DNA of 64,000 nucleotides from an uncultured Pelagibacteraceae bacterium (GCA_902538525.1 CACBFA010000001.1:124250-188249), one strand, 5' to 3'. Numbered from the stretch's first letter, positions 1 through 10,504 are shown. Translations and numbers: made by a program. The notes: a model not told the origin generated them from the letters alone.

Positions 1-381
1 CATGTGGTTTTACCAAGAATGAGAAATACAATGATGTTGTCAGGCAAATATTCACAAAATGAAATGATAAGTTCAGTTGATAAAGGTATTTTCGCTGTAA
101 GTTTTGGGGGAGGACAAGTAGACATAACTTCAGGAAAATTTGTTTTTAACTGTACGGAAGCATATGAAATCAATAATGGCAAAATAGGATCACCAATCAA
201 AGGTGCTACATTAATTGGAGATGGACCGTCAATTTTAAAAGAAGTTTCATTAGTTGGTAATGATATGAAATTAGATCCAGGTATTGGGACATGTGGTAAA
301 GCTGGACAAGGTGTTCCAGTAGGAGTAGCTCAGCCATCAATTCTTATAAATAAGATGACTGTTGGTGGAACAAAACTTTAA
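1..381 (+). CDS. tldD: Metalloprotease TldD, C-terminal part (cut by window start)
   Basis: The frame is open from the first base (codon CAT), so the start and the HExxxH zinc site lie outside the window. About 126 C-terminal residues remain. They carry the conserved TldD ending, with [17 protein letters not shown] followed by the NKMTVGG motif. TldD pairs with TldE/PmbA in a cytosolic zinc protease that degrades unfolded peptides and matures some modified peptides. The partner gene pmbA starts five bases downstream on the same strand, as expected for an operon. The call is secure; only the 3' end can be described. Confidence 0.93.
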   Translation, partial: HVVLPRMRNTMMLSGKYSQNEMISSVDKGIFAVSFGGGQVDITSGKFVFNCTEAYEINNGKIGSPIKGATLIGDGPSILKEVSLVGNDMKLDPGIGTCGKAGQGVPVGVAQPSILINKMTVGGTKL

Positions 382-386
382 TCTAA

Positions 387-1703
387 ATGATAAGGGATCA
401 GGAATTTTTAAAAGATATAGCGTCTTATTGCATTGAAAACTCTAAAAAACTAGGAGCAACAGATGTGGGTGTAAAAGTAATTCACTCTGTCTCAGAAAAT
501 GTTAGTTTTAGAAACAAAAAGTTAGACGAGTCAAATAGAGCAGATAGTTTTGCTGTCAATTTAACTACTTATATAGAGAAAAAAAAATCAAGCATTAATT
601 CATCAGATTTATCTAAATCAAACTTAGAAAAACTAATTGAACTTTGTATTGATGCTACAAAAATTACTCCATCAGATGAAAATAATTCGTTACCAGATAA
701 AGATTTAATGTCTAAAGAGATAAGAGACCTTAATCTCTATGATGAAACACATTATCCAAATGATAAAAAGATTGAATTTTTAAAAAAAGTTGAAGAGACA
801 GCATCAACGAACGAAAAAATAGTTAATACTGAAGCTGGTTTTAGCGAAAATAAAAATAATTTTATACTCGCAAACAGCAATGGTTTTTTAGGTGGATACA
901 AAACCTCAAATTTTTCATCTTCATGTGTAGCTGTATCAAGAATTAACGGTACAATGGAAAGAGATTATGAGTTTGGTAGCACAAGATTCTTGGAAGATAT
1001 GATGGAACCAGAAGAAATTGGAAAAATAGCTGCCGACAAAGCAATAAAAAAGTTAGGTCCAAAAAAAATCAAGAGTGAAAAAATTGGTGTTATATTCGAT
1101 AAAAGAATTTCCAAAGGAATACTAAGCACACTAGCAAGTGCAATTAGTGCGAGTGCTATTGCAAGAGGAACTTCTTTTTTAAAAGATCATATCAATTCTG
1201 AAGTTTTTCCAAATTCAATTAATATCATTGATGATCCAAAAATTGAAAAAGGATTAGGTTCTCAAAACTTTGATAGCGAAGGGGTTGAAACCAATTCTTT
1301 GAAACTAGTTGAGAATGGTATTTTAAAAAATTATTTAATTGATACTTATTATGGTAAAAAGTTAAATTTAAAATCTAATGGCAGGTCTGGAGGAACGACA
1401 AACTTATATTTTGAAAACGGCGCCTTAAGTTTTAAGGATTTGCTAAATTCAGAAAAAAAGTTTCTATATATAACAGAGACTATAGGCCATGGAGGCAATA
1501 TTATTACAGGAGATTACTCAGTTGGAGCGTCAGGATTTATGGTTGAGGATGGAGAATTAACTTACCCAGTAAGTGAAATAACTATAGCTGGAAATTTTAA
1601 GGAAATATTTAAGAATATTACTTTGGCAAATGATTTAGAGATGAAGTACTCAACAAATGCTCCTACTTTGTTGATTAATCAAATGACAGTAGCGGGAAAA
1701 TAA
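387..1703 (+). CDS. pmbA: TldE/PmbA metalloprotease subunit
   Basis: 438 residues, normal family length. The C-terminal half shows the TldD/PmbA signature: ETIGHGGNIITGDYSVGASG, then VEDGELTYPVSEITIAGN, and an ending NQMTVAGK that parallels the NKMTVGG end of tldD just upstream. The long variable N-terminal half is typical of PmbA. Known role: the non-catalytic partner that completes the barrel around the TldD zinc site. The start is the first ATG after the tldD stop, so the pair is probably co-transcribed. Its 3' end abuts the convergent gene at 1704. Confidence 0.95.
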   Translation: MIRDQEFLKDIASYCIENSKKLGATDVGVKVIHSVSENVSFRNKKLDESNRADSFAVNLTTYIEKKKSSINSSDLSKSNLEKLIELCIDATKITPSDENNSLPDKDLMSKEIRDLNLYDETHYPNDKKIEFLKKVEETASTNEKIVNTEAGFSENKNNFILANSNGFLGGYKTSNFSSSCVAVSRINGTMERDYEFGSTRFLEDMMEPEEIGKIAADKAIKKLGPKKIKSEKIGVIFDKRISKGILSTLASAISASAIARGTSFLKDHINSEVFPNSINIIDDPKIEKGLGSQNFDSEGVETNSLKLVENGILKNYLIDTYYGKKLNLKSNGRSGGTTNLYFENGALSFKDLLNSEKKFLYITETIGHGGNIITGDYSVGASGFMVEDGELTYPVSEITIAGNFKEIFKNITLANDLEMKYSTNAPTLLINQMTVAGK

Positions 1704-2381
1704 TTATTGAATTTTTTTTAGTCTATATTCCCATAGACCCATTCTTTTATAAGCCACTTTTATAATCAATGCTTTTTTTTTATCGTACCATATTTCAAAA
1801 TTTAATTTTTTATCATCTGGTAGATTTGGGTTGGTAGAAAAAAGTCTAAAATGTTCTACATCATATTCTTTATTATAAAGTTTAATTTTTTTTTTTCCTA
1901 AAAATTCTATGTTTTGTTTTTTTACACTTCCAGATAATGGACTTATTTGTGTTTCAGTTTGCAAAATTCTATGATTCCACCAATGACCGATTATATTTTC
2001 TCTATCCGCCTCACCCTTATATGATGATCCATCAATTATAAACTTCTCTTTTTTTTTATCAAAAATTAAATTTACATATTTTCTCTTATTGTTTTGAAAC
2101 GTTTCTGAGTTAAACGAAATTAATTGGTCTTCAATATATTCTTCAGTACCTCTACTATTTATAGAGAATACTGTAACACCCAATAATTTCACTTCAAAAT
2201 TGGTTGTATTTTTTACAATAAATTTATTTTCTTCTTTTTTAAATGTGAAAATACTTTCTCCAATTTTTTCATCATCTTTAAATATCTCCATTTCTATGTT
2301 TGAATAATTTTTATAGTGATCAGTATGTGCTTGTAAAAAAAGAGGAGATAAAACTAATAATATTACTAAGAATTTTCTCAT
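1704..2381 (-). CDS. DUF6134-like exported protein
   Basis: 225 residues starting with a clear signal peptide (MRKFLVILLVLSPLFLQA, predicted cut after the A-H-T stretch). The mature part reads as an all-beta protein, with repeated short strands of the type YDVEHFRLF and a WW-N-H segment near residue 133. This matches my recollection of the DUF6134 family of exported proteins of unknown function. The family name is an inference from overall pattern; no catalytic motif is visible. It is monocistronic and convergent with pmbA. It probably acts in the periplasm. Confidence 0.6.
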   Translation of the reverse strand: MRKFLVILLVLSPLFLQAHTDHYKNYSNIEMEIFKDDEKIGESIFTFKKEENKFIVKNTTNFEVKLLGVTVFSINSRGTEEYIEDQLISFNSETFQNNKRKYVNLIFDKKKEKFIIDGSSYKGEADRENIIGHWWNHRILQTETQISPLSGSVKKQNIEFLGKKKIKLYNKEYDVEHFRLFSTNPNLPDDKKLNFEIWYDKKKALIIKVAYKRMGLWEYRLKKIQ

Positions 2382-2460
2382 TATTTCATATTATTTTAAC
2401 TAACTTGTCAGAACTTTATATAGAATTTTTATGTTTAAAAGATAAATAGTCTAAAGAATT

Positions 2461-3108
2461 ATGTTTTTAACCATTAAAAATATTCCCTCAAAATCCTGGA
2501 GCTCAGAAAAACCTTTAAATTTAAAACCTGAATTTACAACTTTTTTACTTTTATGTATTGGTTTGTCTTTGTTTGGGTTAGGAGAGGGTCTTTTGTTAGT
2601 TTCTACGACTGGTAATTCTCCATGGTCTGTTCTTGCAGAAGGATTATCAAACATATTAAATATTTCGATTGGTTTATCTACATTAATAATAAGTATTGTT
2701 GTTTTAGGGTTTTGGTTTCCACTAAAACAAAAACCAGGAATTGGTACAATTTTAAATATTTTAATTATAGCAGCCATAATTGATTTGACGCTTTTTCTTT
2801 TTGATCCTCCTTTAGCTACTTTTTCAAAATATATTCTTGCTGTATTTTCTGTTTTACTTGTCGGTTTAGGAAGCGGCATATACTTAATTGCAAATTTAGG
2901 TCCTGGTCCTAGAGATGGATTGATGACAGGTCTAACAAAAAAAACGCAACTTCCTATTGCTTTAATTCGAGCTACTTTAGAAATTTCAGCTGTTATATCT
3001 GGTTGGTATTTGGGAGGAACTGTTGGTCTGGGCACTATAATATTTGCATTTGGAATAGGCCCTGCTGTAGCTTTAGGAATTTATATTGTGGATAAAGTTA
3101 CGAAGTAA
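2461..3108 (+). CDS. YczE/YitT-like membrane protein
   Basis: 215 residues with about five hydrophobic segments (roughly residues 28-50, 62-85, 93-113, 122-145 and 170-205). The short motifs TTGNSPWSVLAEGLS and NLGPGPRDGLMTGL form an internal near-repeat typical of the YczE/YyaS family of integral membrane proteins. The family has no established biochemical role; it occurs in both Gram-positive and Gram-negative bacteria. It is not closely linked to a neighbour: a 79-base gap precedes it and a 60-base gap follows. The assignment rests on the duplicated G-P-R/S-G motifs. Confidence 0.6.
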   Translation: MFLTIKNIPSKSWSSEKPLNLKPEFTTFLLLCIGLSLFGLGEGLLLVSTTGNSPWSVLAEGLSNILNISIGLSTLIISIVVLGFWFPLKQKPGIGTILNILIIAAIIDLTLFLFDPPLATFSKYILAVFSVLLVGLGSGIYLIANLGPGPRDGLMTGLTKKTQLPIALIRATLEISAVISGWYLGGTVGLGTIIFAFGIGPAVALGIYIVDKVTK

Positions 3109-3168
3109 ATGTTTTTAGTGGACAATTAGTCGATTGTTAATATTGAATAAAAATTGTAAATATAAATC

Positions 3169-3624
3169 ATGTCTATAAAAAATTGGATGAAAGAATCAGC
3201 AAATATACTATTTGACGATAGTAAAAATGATTTAAGAGCACTTCCCAAAACTGTGAGACTACAAATATTATTAGTTTTGAGTTTTATATGGACAACAGTA
3301 TTTAGTTTATACGTATTTTCATATGCCACTTTTGCATTTGGCTGGGCAGGGACCTATGTTGCTCATATAGGTTTAATATTTGCTGTTTATTATACGTTTA
3401 AACAATTTCATAGAGCTGAAGCAAAAGCTGTTAGTGTTTTTAAAACAAAAAATTTTGATCCATTTAAAATAATGACAATTGTTTTTGTCATAGTTTTTAT
3501 TTTTGTTTTCTCAAAAGGAATTGAAGTATTGACAAGAACAAACTCTTACTCGATTCCATATGACGGACCTAGCAAATCAGCATTTGAAAAATGGCTGCCA
3601 TTTACCAAAAATAAATCTGAATAA
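3169..3624 (+). CDS. Unknown small membrane protein (151 aa)
   Basis: I do not recognise a named family. The protein has a short basic N-terminus, then three hydrophobic segments at about residues 35-57, 60-80 and 102-122, and a polar tail containing SIPYDGPSKSAFEKWLPF. There is no signal peptide and no cysteine. It is probably an inner-membrane protein whose C-terminal domain follows the last membrane segment. It ends seven bases before the convergent stop of typA. Coding is supported by the length of the frame and by the ordered alternation of hydrophobic and polar blocks. Confidence 0.7.
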   Translation: MSIKNWMKESANILFDDSKNDLRALPKTVRLQILLVLSFIWTTVFSLYVFSYATFAFGWAGTYVAHIGLIFAVYYTFKQFHRAEAKAVSVFKTKNFDPFKIMTIVFVIVFIFVFSKGIEVLTRTNSYSIPYDGPSKSAFEKWLPFTKNKSE

Positions 3625-3631
3625 TAATTTT

Positions 3632-5458
3632 TTAAGAAGCTTCTGATAATTTAGAGAGTTTTTTTCTCTCATGAGGATCAAGCACAGCTTTTCTTAATCT
3701 GCATGAATTTGGCGTGATTTCTAGTGCTTCATCAGAATTTAACATGCTCAATTGTTCAGCAATAGACATCTTTCTTACGGGAGTTAAAACAACATTTTCG
3801 TCTGTTCCTTGTGTCCTCATATTTGTAAGTTTTTTACCTTTCATGACATTTATAATCATATCGCCAGGTTTAGGTGACAATCCTACAATCATACCTGAAT
3901 AAACTGGATCATTATGAGTAACAAACATCTCTCCTCTTGCCTGTAGATTATAAATTGCAAATGCTACAGCCTTTCCTTGTTCCATAGAAATTAATGCACC
4001 ATTTCTTCTGCCTTCCATATCTCCTTCGAATTTTCCATAGGAATGGAATATTCTGTTAATTACTCCTGTTCCTTTAGTTATAGTAAGAAATCTACTAGTG
4101 TATCCCATTAACCCTCTAGTTGGTGCATGAAAGATTAATCGTTTTTTATTTTTTCCAGTATCTTTAAGATCTATTAACTTTCCTTTTCTTTTATTCATGG
4201 AATCTATAACTTTTGAAGAGAACTCTTCATCAAGATCCATAGTAATTTCTTCAATGGGTTCTAATTTTTCACCTTTTTCATTTTTTTGAAATAAAACTCT
4301 AGGAGGGCTTACTGTCATTTCAAATCCTTCACGTCTCATTTGTGTTAATAATATTTCTAACATTAATTCACCTCTACCACTTATTTCAAATGAGTCTTTG
4401 TTGTCATTTTCTGAAAAAGAAATTCCGACATTATTTTGAGCCTCTTGAACTAATCTCTCTCTAATTTGAGTACTTGTAAGTTTCTTACCTTCAGTTCCAG
4501 CTAATGGAGAACTATTTACCGTAATCTTAATAGACATCGTTGGAGGATCAATTGGTGTTGCTTGGATTGGTGTATCTACCTCAGTATCACATATGGTATC
4601 GGCAACATTTGCATTTTCTAATCCAGCGATAACTACAATATCTCCAGCTTCTCCAACTTCTATTGGTACTTTTTTAGTCCCCTCGTATCTAAATATTTTA
4701 GTCAACCTTCCCTCATCAACTTTTACTCCATCAAGATTGATTGCCTTGATTTGTTGATTTGCTTTTGCAGTACCTTGAGAAATTCTACCAACTAAACTTC
4801 TACCCAAAAAACTGTCAGCATATAAAAGAGTCGAAAGCATCGCAAAAGGCTTGGACTTGTCAAGTTCTGCTGGCTTGACGTGATCTATTACTAAATCTAA
4901 TAATGGATTTAAATTCTCTCTTGGACCATCTATTTCATTAGATGCCCAGCCAGATCTTCCACTTGCATAAATAACTGGAAAATCTAATTGTTCTTCATTA
5001 GCATCTAAGCTGACAAATAAGTCAAAAGTTTCATTTAAAACTTCATCGGCTCTTTGATCGGCTTTGTCTAATTTATTAATAACTACTATTGGTTTAAGGC
5101 CTTGTTTAAGTGCTTTTGCTAATACAAATTTAGTTTGAGGCATTACCCCTTCGGCTGAATCTATTAACAATAATGCACCATCAGCCATACTAAGAACTCT
5201 TTCAACTTCTGCAGCAAAATCTCTGTGTCCAGGTGTATCAATAATATTAATTCTAGAATCTTTCCAATTTATCGATGCCGGTTTGGCAAGAATTGTAATA
5301 CCTCTTTCCTTTTCAAGTTCGCCGGAGTCCATTAGTCTTTCATCAACAACTTCATTTTCTCTAAAAGAGCCACTCTGTTTCATTAAGTTATCAATTAATG
5401 TAGTCTTGCCATGGTCAACATGGGCAATAATGGTAATGTTGATTATTTTGCTTATCAT
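3632..5458 (-). CDS. typA: Ribosome-associated GTPase TypA/BipA
   Basis: Translational GTPase with G1 AHVDHGKTTL, G3 DTPGHRDF and G4 NKLDKADQRADE, then EF-G-like domains and the BipA-type C-terminus (THNDPVYSGMIVG, RTQGTDENV). I start at base 5458, giving 608 residues (E. coli has 607). The longer frame to 5494 adds 12 residues without homology. Upstream on the minus strand a TTGAAA / 15 bases / TATAAC pair could be the promoter; it is weak evidence. The protein binds the 70S ribosome and helps large-subunit assembly under stress or cold. It is separated by about 100 bases from the accessory operon behind it. Confidence 0.96.
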   Translation of the reverse strand: MISKIINITIIAHVDHGKTTLIDNLMKQSGSFRENEVVDERLMDSGELEKERGITILAKPASINWKDSRINIIDTPGHRDFAAEVERVLSMADGALLLIDSAEGVMPQTKFVLAKALKQGLKPIVVINKLDKADQRADEVLNETFDLFVSLDANEEQLDFPVIYASGRSGWASNEIDGPRENLNPLLDLVIDHVKPAELDKSKPFAMLSTLLYADSFLGRSLVGRISQGTAKANQQIKAINLDGVKVDEGRLTKIFRYEGTKKVPIEVGEAGDIVVIAGLENANVADTICDTEVDTPIQATPIDPPTMSIKITVNSSPLAGTEGKKLTSTQIRERLVQEAQNNVGISFSENDNKDSFEISGRGELMLEILLTQMRREGFEMTVSPPRVLFQKNEKGEKLEPIEEITMDLDEEFSSKVIDSMNKRKGKLIDLKDTGKNKKRLIFHAPTRGLMGYTSRFLTITKGTGVINRIFHSYGKFEGDMEGRRNGALISMEQGKAVAFAIYNLQARGEMFVTHNDPVYSGMIVGLSPKPGDMIINVMKGKKLTNMRTQGTDENVVLTPVRKMSIAEQLSMLNSDEALEITPNSCRLRKAVLDPHERKKLSKLSEAS

Positions 5459-5559
5459 TTGCGCGTTGTTATATATTAAAATTCTTTTTTTCAAACACTA
5501 AAAAAGCCTTAAAAACCGAATGTTTTTTTTAATATTAAATTGATATTAATTTTACAAGT

Positions 5560-6531
5560 TTAAAAATTATGAAATTTTTCCTTAAATTTATCATATAGAA
5601 TCACCGCTTTTTGATAATTGTTTTCATCGTAATTTATGTCAATCATTTTTTTATTTGAATTTCTAAAATAATTAAAGTTTAAATTATCTAATCTGTTTAT
5701 ATTCAACGTTTCAATTAATTTTTTAATATAATTTGTATTTGTAAGTTCTTCGTACACTACTATCAAACAACTTTCACTTAAGTTTATATTATCATAAATA
5801 TTTTTATAAAATAAAAACCATTGCTCTAACCAATAATCAACTGTGTTGAAATTTTTAAATTTTATTGGTTTATTCCAAGATCTATGATTTAAACCAAATT
5901 CATTATGACCAAGATAATTCATATATCTTCTTACAAAATCATTTTGACTTTGCAGTTCACTAAATAATAAATGTTGCTTGTAAAGCGAATATGAATGATG
6001 GAGTGGTTCCCTTATAGGAATTAAAAAAAATGAATTAGGCAGTAAAGATCTAATTAAGTTAATTCTCTCATAATTAGAATTATTTTTACTCAAATATCTT
6101 TTCTTTTTTTCGGAAATTAATATTAATTGAATATAATTTAATAATTCATTTTTAATAAATTCACTATTATAACTAAAAAAAATCTCGTCAAATGCCTCAG
6201 GACTATTAATATCATAAAGTATGCCATCTTTATGGGCTCTTTCTTTCTTAGCAATATTCTTTTTATTAAGCAATTTAGAAAAATTCGGAGAAAAAACAAA
6301 AGGCAAATTTTTATATTTTAGTGACCCAAATTCATTTGAAAAATAAATAAAATTCAAAAGACTGGTTGTACCAGATCTGGGCATACCCGAGATAAAAATA
6401 TGAGGCTCATTTCTTATATTTTGATTTTTTAAAAAAAGTATTTTTTCTATCTCAAATAGAGATTTGTTAATAATTTTTTTGCTTAAAACAAAGTCATGAA
6501 GGAATTTTTGTAAAAAACTATAGTTTTCCAT
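5560..6531 (-). CDS. PAPS-dependent sulfotransferase family protein
   Basis: 323 residues. The 5'-phosphosulfate loop is seen as GMPRSGTTSLLNF near residue 49, and the 3'-phosphate site as PIREPLHHSYSLY near residue 172, with R and S in the expected spacing. These are the two cofactor signatures of the sulfotransferase fold, which moves sulfate from PAPS to a hydroxyl group on a glycan, lipid or protein. The acceptor cannot be read from sequence. There is no signal peptide, so it is likely cytosolic. Its start overlaps the preceding gene (6518-6883) by 14 bases, making it the last member of a four-gene overlapping operon with an arylsulfotransferase-like protein at the head. Confidence 0.8.
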   Translation of the reverse strand: MENYSFLQKFLHDFVLSKKIINKSLFEIEKILFLKNQNIRNEPHIFISGMPRSGTTSLLNFIYFSNEFGSLKYKNLPFVFSPNFSKLLNKKNIAKKERAHKDGILYDINSPEAFDEIFFSYNSEFIKNELLNYIQLILISEKKKRYLSKNNSNYERINLIRSLLPNSFFLIPIREPLHHSYSLYKQHLLFSELQSQNDFVRRYMNYLGHNEFGLNHRSWNKPIKFKNFNTVDYWLEQWFLFYKNIYDNINLSESCLIVVYEELTNTNYIKKLIETLNINRLDNLNFNYFRNSNKKMIDINYDENNYQKAVILYDKFKEKFHNF

Positions 6532-6883
6532 GAACTTTTTTTCTAATTTGTCTGTAAAATATATAAAATAAAGTTATTTCAAAAATTCCTAAAATAGATG
6601 TGATCAAATTTAAAAATGTATTTGATATTTGATTGAGTAATAAAATCAAAAGTAAAGTAACTAATAAAATTAATATCATTTTAAGGGAAATAGTTAATAA
6701 AAATTTTGAGTAATTTAGTATCAATTTTAATTTGCGTAAATCTGATCCTTTTTTAAATCCAATCAGCTTAATAATTTTTTTATAAATTATGAAATTTTCT
6801 CTTAAAATTTTTGAAAATTTTATTAGTATGAGAAACTCACAAACAAAAATAGTAAAGCAAACAATTAGTAATTGATCAATCAA
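6518..6883 (-). CDS. Unknown membrane protein in sulfotransferase operon (121 aa)
   Basis: Not a family I recognise. It has one N-terminal hydrophobic segment (about residues 3-22), a central basic amphipathic stretch, and two close hydrophobic segments (about 65-85 and 88-110), ending in a basic tail RQIRKKVHGKL. It overlaps the gene before it by 8 bases and the sulfotransferase after it by 14 bases, so translation is probably coupled. It may anchor or partner one of the two sulfotransferases; this is inference from position only. Confidence 0.65.
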   Translation of the reverse strand: MIDQLLIVCFTIFVCEFLILIKFSKILRENFIIYKKIIKLIGFKKGSDLRKLKLILNYSKFLLTISLKMILILLVTLLLILLLNQISNTFLNLITSILGIFEITLFYIFYRQIRKKVHGKL

Positions 6884-7094
6884 TTTTGTTTTCTATTTTT
6901 TCTTTATTTTCTTTTCTCTTTTTTAAAATTCTTTTAATTGGAAACCATACTAATCCGAATAAAACTGCAAAAATAGCAATTACAATTCCCAAAGTTGCTG
7001 CAATTGCGCCACCGCCAATGCCTGGTCCTAGATATGCAAAAGATACATTATTATAAATCGTGAATAAGAATATAAATAGAATTAATTTTTGCAT
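6876..7094 (-). CDS. Small membrane protein with YLGPGIGGG motif (72 aa)
   Basis: It has a signal-like N-terminus (MQKLILFIFLFTIYNNVSFA), then YLGPGIGGGAIAATLG leading into a single membrane span and a highly charged lysine/glutamate tail. The cleaved product would be about 52 residues with the GPGIGGG face at the periplasmic end. I recall similar short proteins beside surface-polysaccharide and sulfotransferase genes, but cannot name a family. It overlaps the arylsulfotransferase-like gene by 13 bases and the next gene by 8 bases, so it is certainly part of this operon. Confidence 0.7.
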   Translation of the reverse strand: MQKLILFIFLFTIYNNVSFAYLGPGIGGGAIAATLGIVIAIFAVLFGLVWFPIKRILKKRKENKEKIENKID

Positions 7095-8431
7095 TTTTTA
7101 TTTTCAACTAATGTTTTAAATTTTTCAATAAATAATTCATCTTCAATGACTCTAATCCAATGAGTAATACCAATGTCTCCATTAATATCTTTGTTTACAA
7201 ACTCCCATTCTTTATAACCTTCTTTGTTAAATAAAATTAATCTTCCATGATTTTGTTCTTCAACAATTAAAGAGCCATCTTCAAAAATATGCGATAGACC
7301 CTCACTATATGTTTTAAAATTTTCTTTGAGTAATTGATCATTAAACATTTTTTTGTATTCTTTTTTTTCAAAATTATAAATTATAATTTCTGAATATTCT
7401 TCATGAGAAATAAAATTATTATTATTAAAAATTGATATTTCTTTATCAGAAATAATATCAACATCATGTTGTTGAGAAAATGGTCCAGTTAAAAAATTTA
7501 TCACTTCGTTTGTGGAAGGTCTGAAATGAATAATTGCAGATAAAAATCTTGAACTTATAAATACATCACCCTTGTTCCAGTACTTACTATTAAATAGGGC
7601 AGGTTCTATATCATTTATATGAATTGGATCATTGTTAAGCCCCAATCTATTCACCATATCACCTTTTTTATTTTCTATTAAAATTTCATTAACACTCTTC
7701 TTATAAATTATCTTACCATCTGTATTAATTTTAATAATCGCATCATCATTCACATCTTTAAATATAATATTTTTCATTAATCTAGATGTAGGATTTAAGT
7801 ATCCAACCGACCATATGTCATTCTCATGATTTAATTCTTTACTGTGATGAAAAACTTCTTCATCATTTATCCAAAGTAAATTGGAACATAAATCAATTTT
7901 AAACAAAGGTCCGCTACTATCACTTATTAATGAACCATCTTTTAAAATTACTGGATGCATATATCTAAATCTGATTGGAGCATTATCAATATTGATTCTT
8001 GGAAATTCTTTGATATTTTGTACTTTCTTATTCATTTCATCAATATCATGTTTGTAAGTATGTAAAACTTTAAAATCGTATAGATCAATAATTTCAACTA
8101 TAGACCTACTTAAATGATGATCATATCTTGGCAAAACTAAAAGAGCATTCCTTTTAAAATTTAAAAAATATTTTAGTTTTTCTTTTTTTTTGTGTCTATT
8201 AAGAATAGGTGGTTTGTTTGTATCTTTTATAAAATGTCTACTTACTCGATATACATTTTTAGGTATTTCTGACACACCTACAAAAAAGTTTCTTAATAAT
8301 TCAGGTGATTTATTTTTTGATAAATAAGCATCTCTTAGTACACCTGCAATAAAAATAATTGAAACAAAGAAGATTAACAACAAAACTCCAACTACCCATA
8401 ACTCGACTTTTTTAAACAAAAAATTTTTCAT
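7082..8431 (-). CDS. Arylsulfotransferase (ASST)-like beta-propeller protein
   Basis: 449 residues. A single hydrophobic segment (about residues 13-32) anchors the protein; the rest reads as beta-propeller blades. The motifs HSKELNHENDIWSVG, HINDIEPALF, QHDVDIISDKEISIFNN and HGRLILFN match the arylsulfotransferase/ASST-like family, in which QHD-hydrophobic-GNILLFDN is a hallmark. Family members transfer sulfate between phenolic esters in the periplasm, or are uncharacterised propellers. It is the first gene of the four-gene operon (8431 to 5560) and starts just behind the groEL terminator. I am confident of the fold family and much less so of the reaction. Confidence 0.72.
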   Translation of the reverse strand: MKNFLFKKVELWVVGVLLLIFFVSIIFIAGVLRDAYLSKNKSPELLRNFFVGVSEIPKNVYRVSRHFIKDTNKPPILNRHKKKEKLKYFLNFKRNALLVLPRYDHHLSRSIVEIIDLYDFKVLHTYKHDIDEMNKKVQNIKEFPRINIDNAPIRFRYMHPVILKDGSLISDSSGPLFKIDLCSNLLWINDEEVFHHSKELNHENDIWSVGYLNPTSRLMKNIIFKDVNDDAIIKINTDGKIIYKKSVNEILIENKKGDMVNRLGLNNDPIHINDIEPALFNSKYWNKGDVFISSRFLSAIIHFRPSTNEVINFLTGPFSQQHDVDIISDKEISIFNNNNFISHEEYSEIIIYNFEKKEYKKMFNDQLLKENFKTYSEGLSHIFEDGSLIVEEQNHGRLILFNKEGYKEWEFVNKDINGDIGITHWIRVIEDELFIEKFKTLVENKKCKN

Positions 8432-8444
8432 ATTAAAATTTTAG

Positions 8445-8472
8445 ATTATAGGTAAAAAAAAAGGGCAGTAAA
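8445..8472 (-). promoter_or_regulatory. Candidate promoter of the sulfotransferase operon
   Basis: On the minus strand a perfect -10 TATAAT (8445-8450) lies 16 bases from TTTACT (8467-8472), which matches TTGACA at four of six positions. The -35 falls inside the loop and right arm of the groEL terminator hairpin. Transcription would start near 8438, only about seven bases before the ATG at 8431, giving an almost leaderless message. Inferred from motif match only. Confidence 0.38.
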
Positions 8473-8482
8473 GACTGCCCTT
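8453..8482 (-). terminator. Intrinsic terminator of groESL
   Basis: Read on the minus strand, AAGGGCAGT / CTTT loop / ACTGCCCTT forms a perfect nine-pair stem followed by a run of nine Ts. It begins 28 bases after the groEL stop codon. This is the clearest Rho-independent terminator in the window. Confidence 0.9.
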
Positions 8483-8509
8483 TTAAAATTTTTAAATGAG
8501 TGAGAACGA

Positions 8510-10177
<1,668 letters not shown>

Positions 10178-10184
10178 TTATTAA

Positions 10185-10478
10185 TTATTTACCTGTTGAA
10201 ATACCCATAATGTCTGACTCTTTCATTATGCTGTACTCTTTACCATCAATTTTGACTTCTGTTCCTGACCACTTACCGAATAAAACTTTATCTCCTACTT
10301 TAACGTCCATAGGTATTAGTTTTCCACCTTCAGTTTTTGCACCTCCACCGACAGCAACAACTTTACCCTCTTGAGGTTTTTCTTGAGCCGTATCTGGAAT
10401 AATTATGCCACCAGCAGTTTTTTCGCTGCTATCTAAAACTTCTATTAAAACACGGTCATGTAACGGTTTAAACTTCAT
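10185..10478 (-). CDS. groS: Co-chaperonin GroES
   Basis: 97 residues. N-terminus [20 protein letters not shown], mobile loop [16 protein letters not shown] and end [18 protein letters not shown] are all diagnostic. The seven-membered lid caps GroEL. It is the first gene of the groESL operon, with a strong AAGGAG site seven bases before ATG and a heat-shock type promoter upstream (10505-10533). Confidence 0.99.
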   Translation of the reverse strand: MKFKPLHDRVLIEVLDSSEKTAGGIIIPDTAQEKPQEGKVVAVGGGAKTEGGKLIPMDVKVGDKVLFGKWSGTEVKIDGKEYSIMKESDIMGISTGK

Positions 10479-10504
10479 ATGAATTCTCCTTTAAATAAGC
10501 AGTC

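Noticed and set aside
2451..3035. Minus-strand open frame of 194 codons opposite the YczE-like gene
   Set aside because: It is the mirror of a membrane protein with clear motifs on the plus strand. The product is rich in lysine and proline with no recognisable family, as expected of an antisense shadow.
5459..5494. Twelve-residue N-terminal extension of typA
   Set aside because: The family starts at the MISKIINITIIAHVDHGKTT position and normal length is reached from 5458; the extension has no similarity.
5510..5535. AAAAAC/GTTTTT hairpin after the sulfotransferase gene as a terminator
   Set aside because: The stem is almost all A-T with a single G-C pair; it would be weak and is expected by chance in this sequence.
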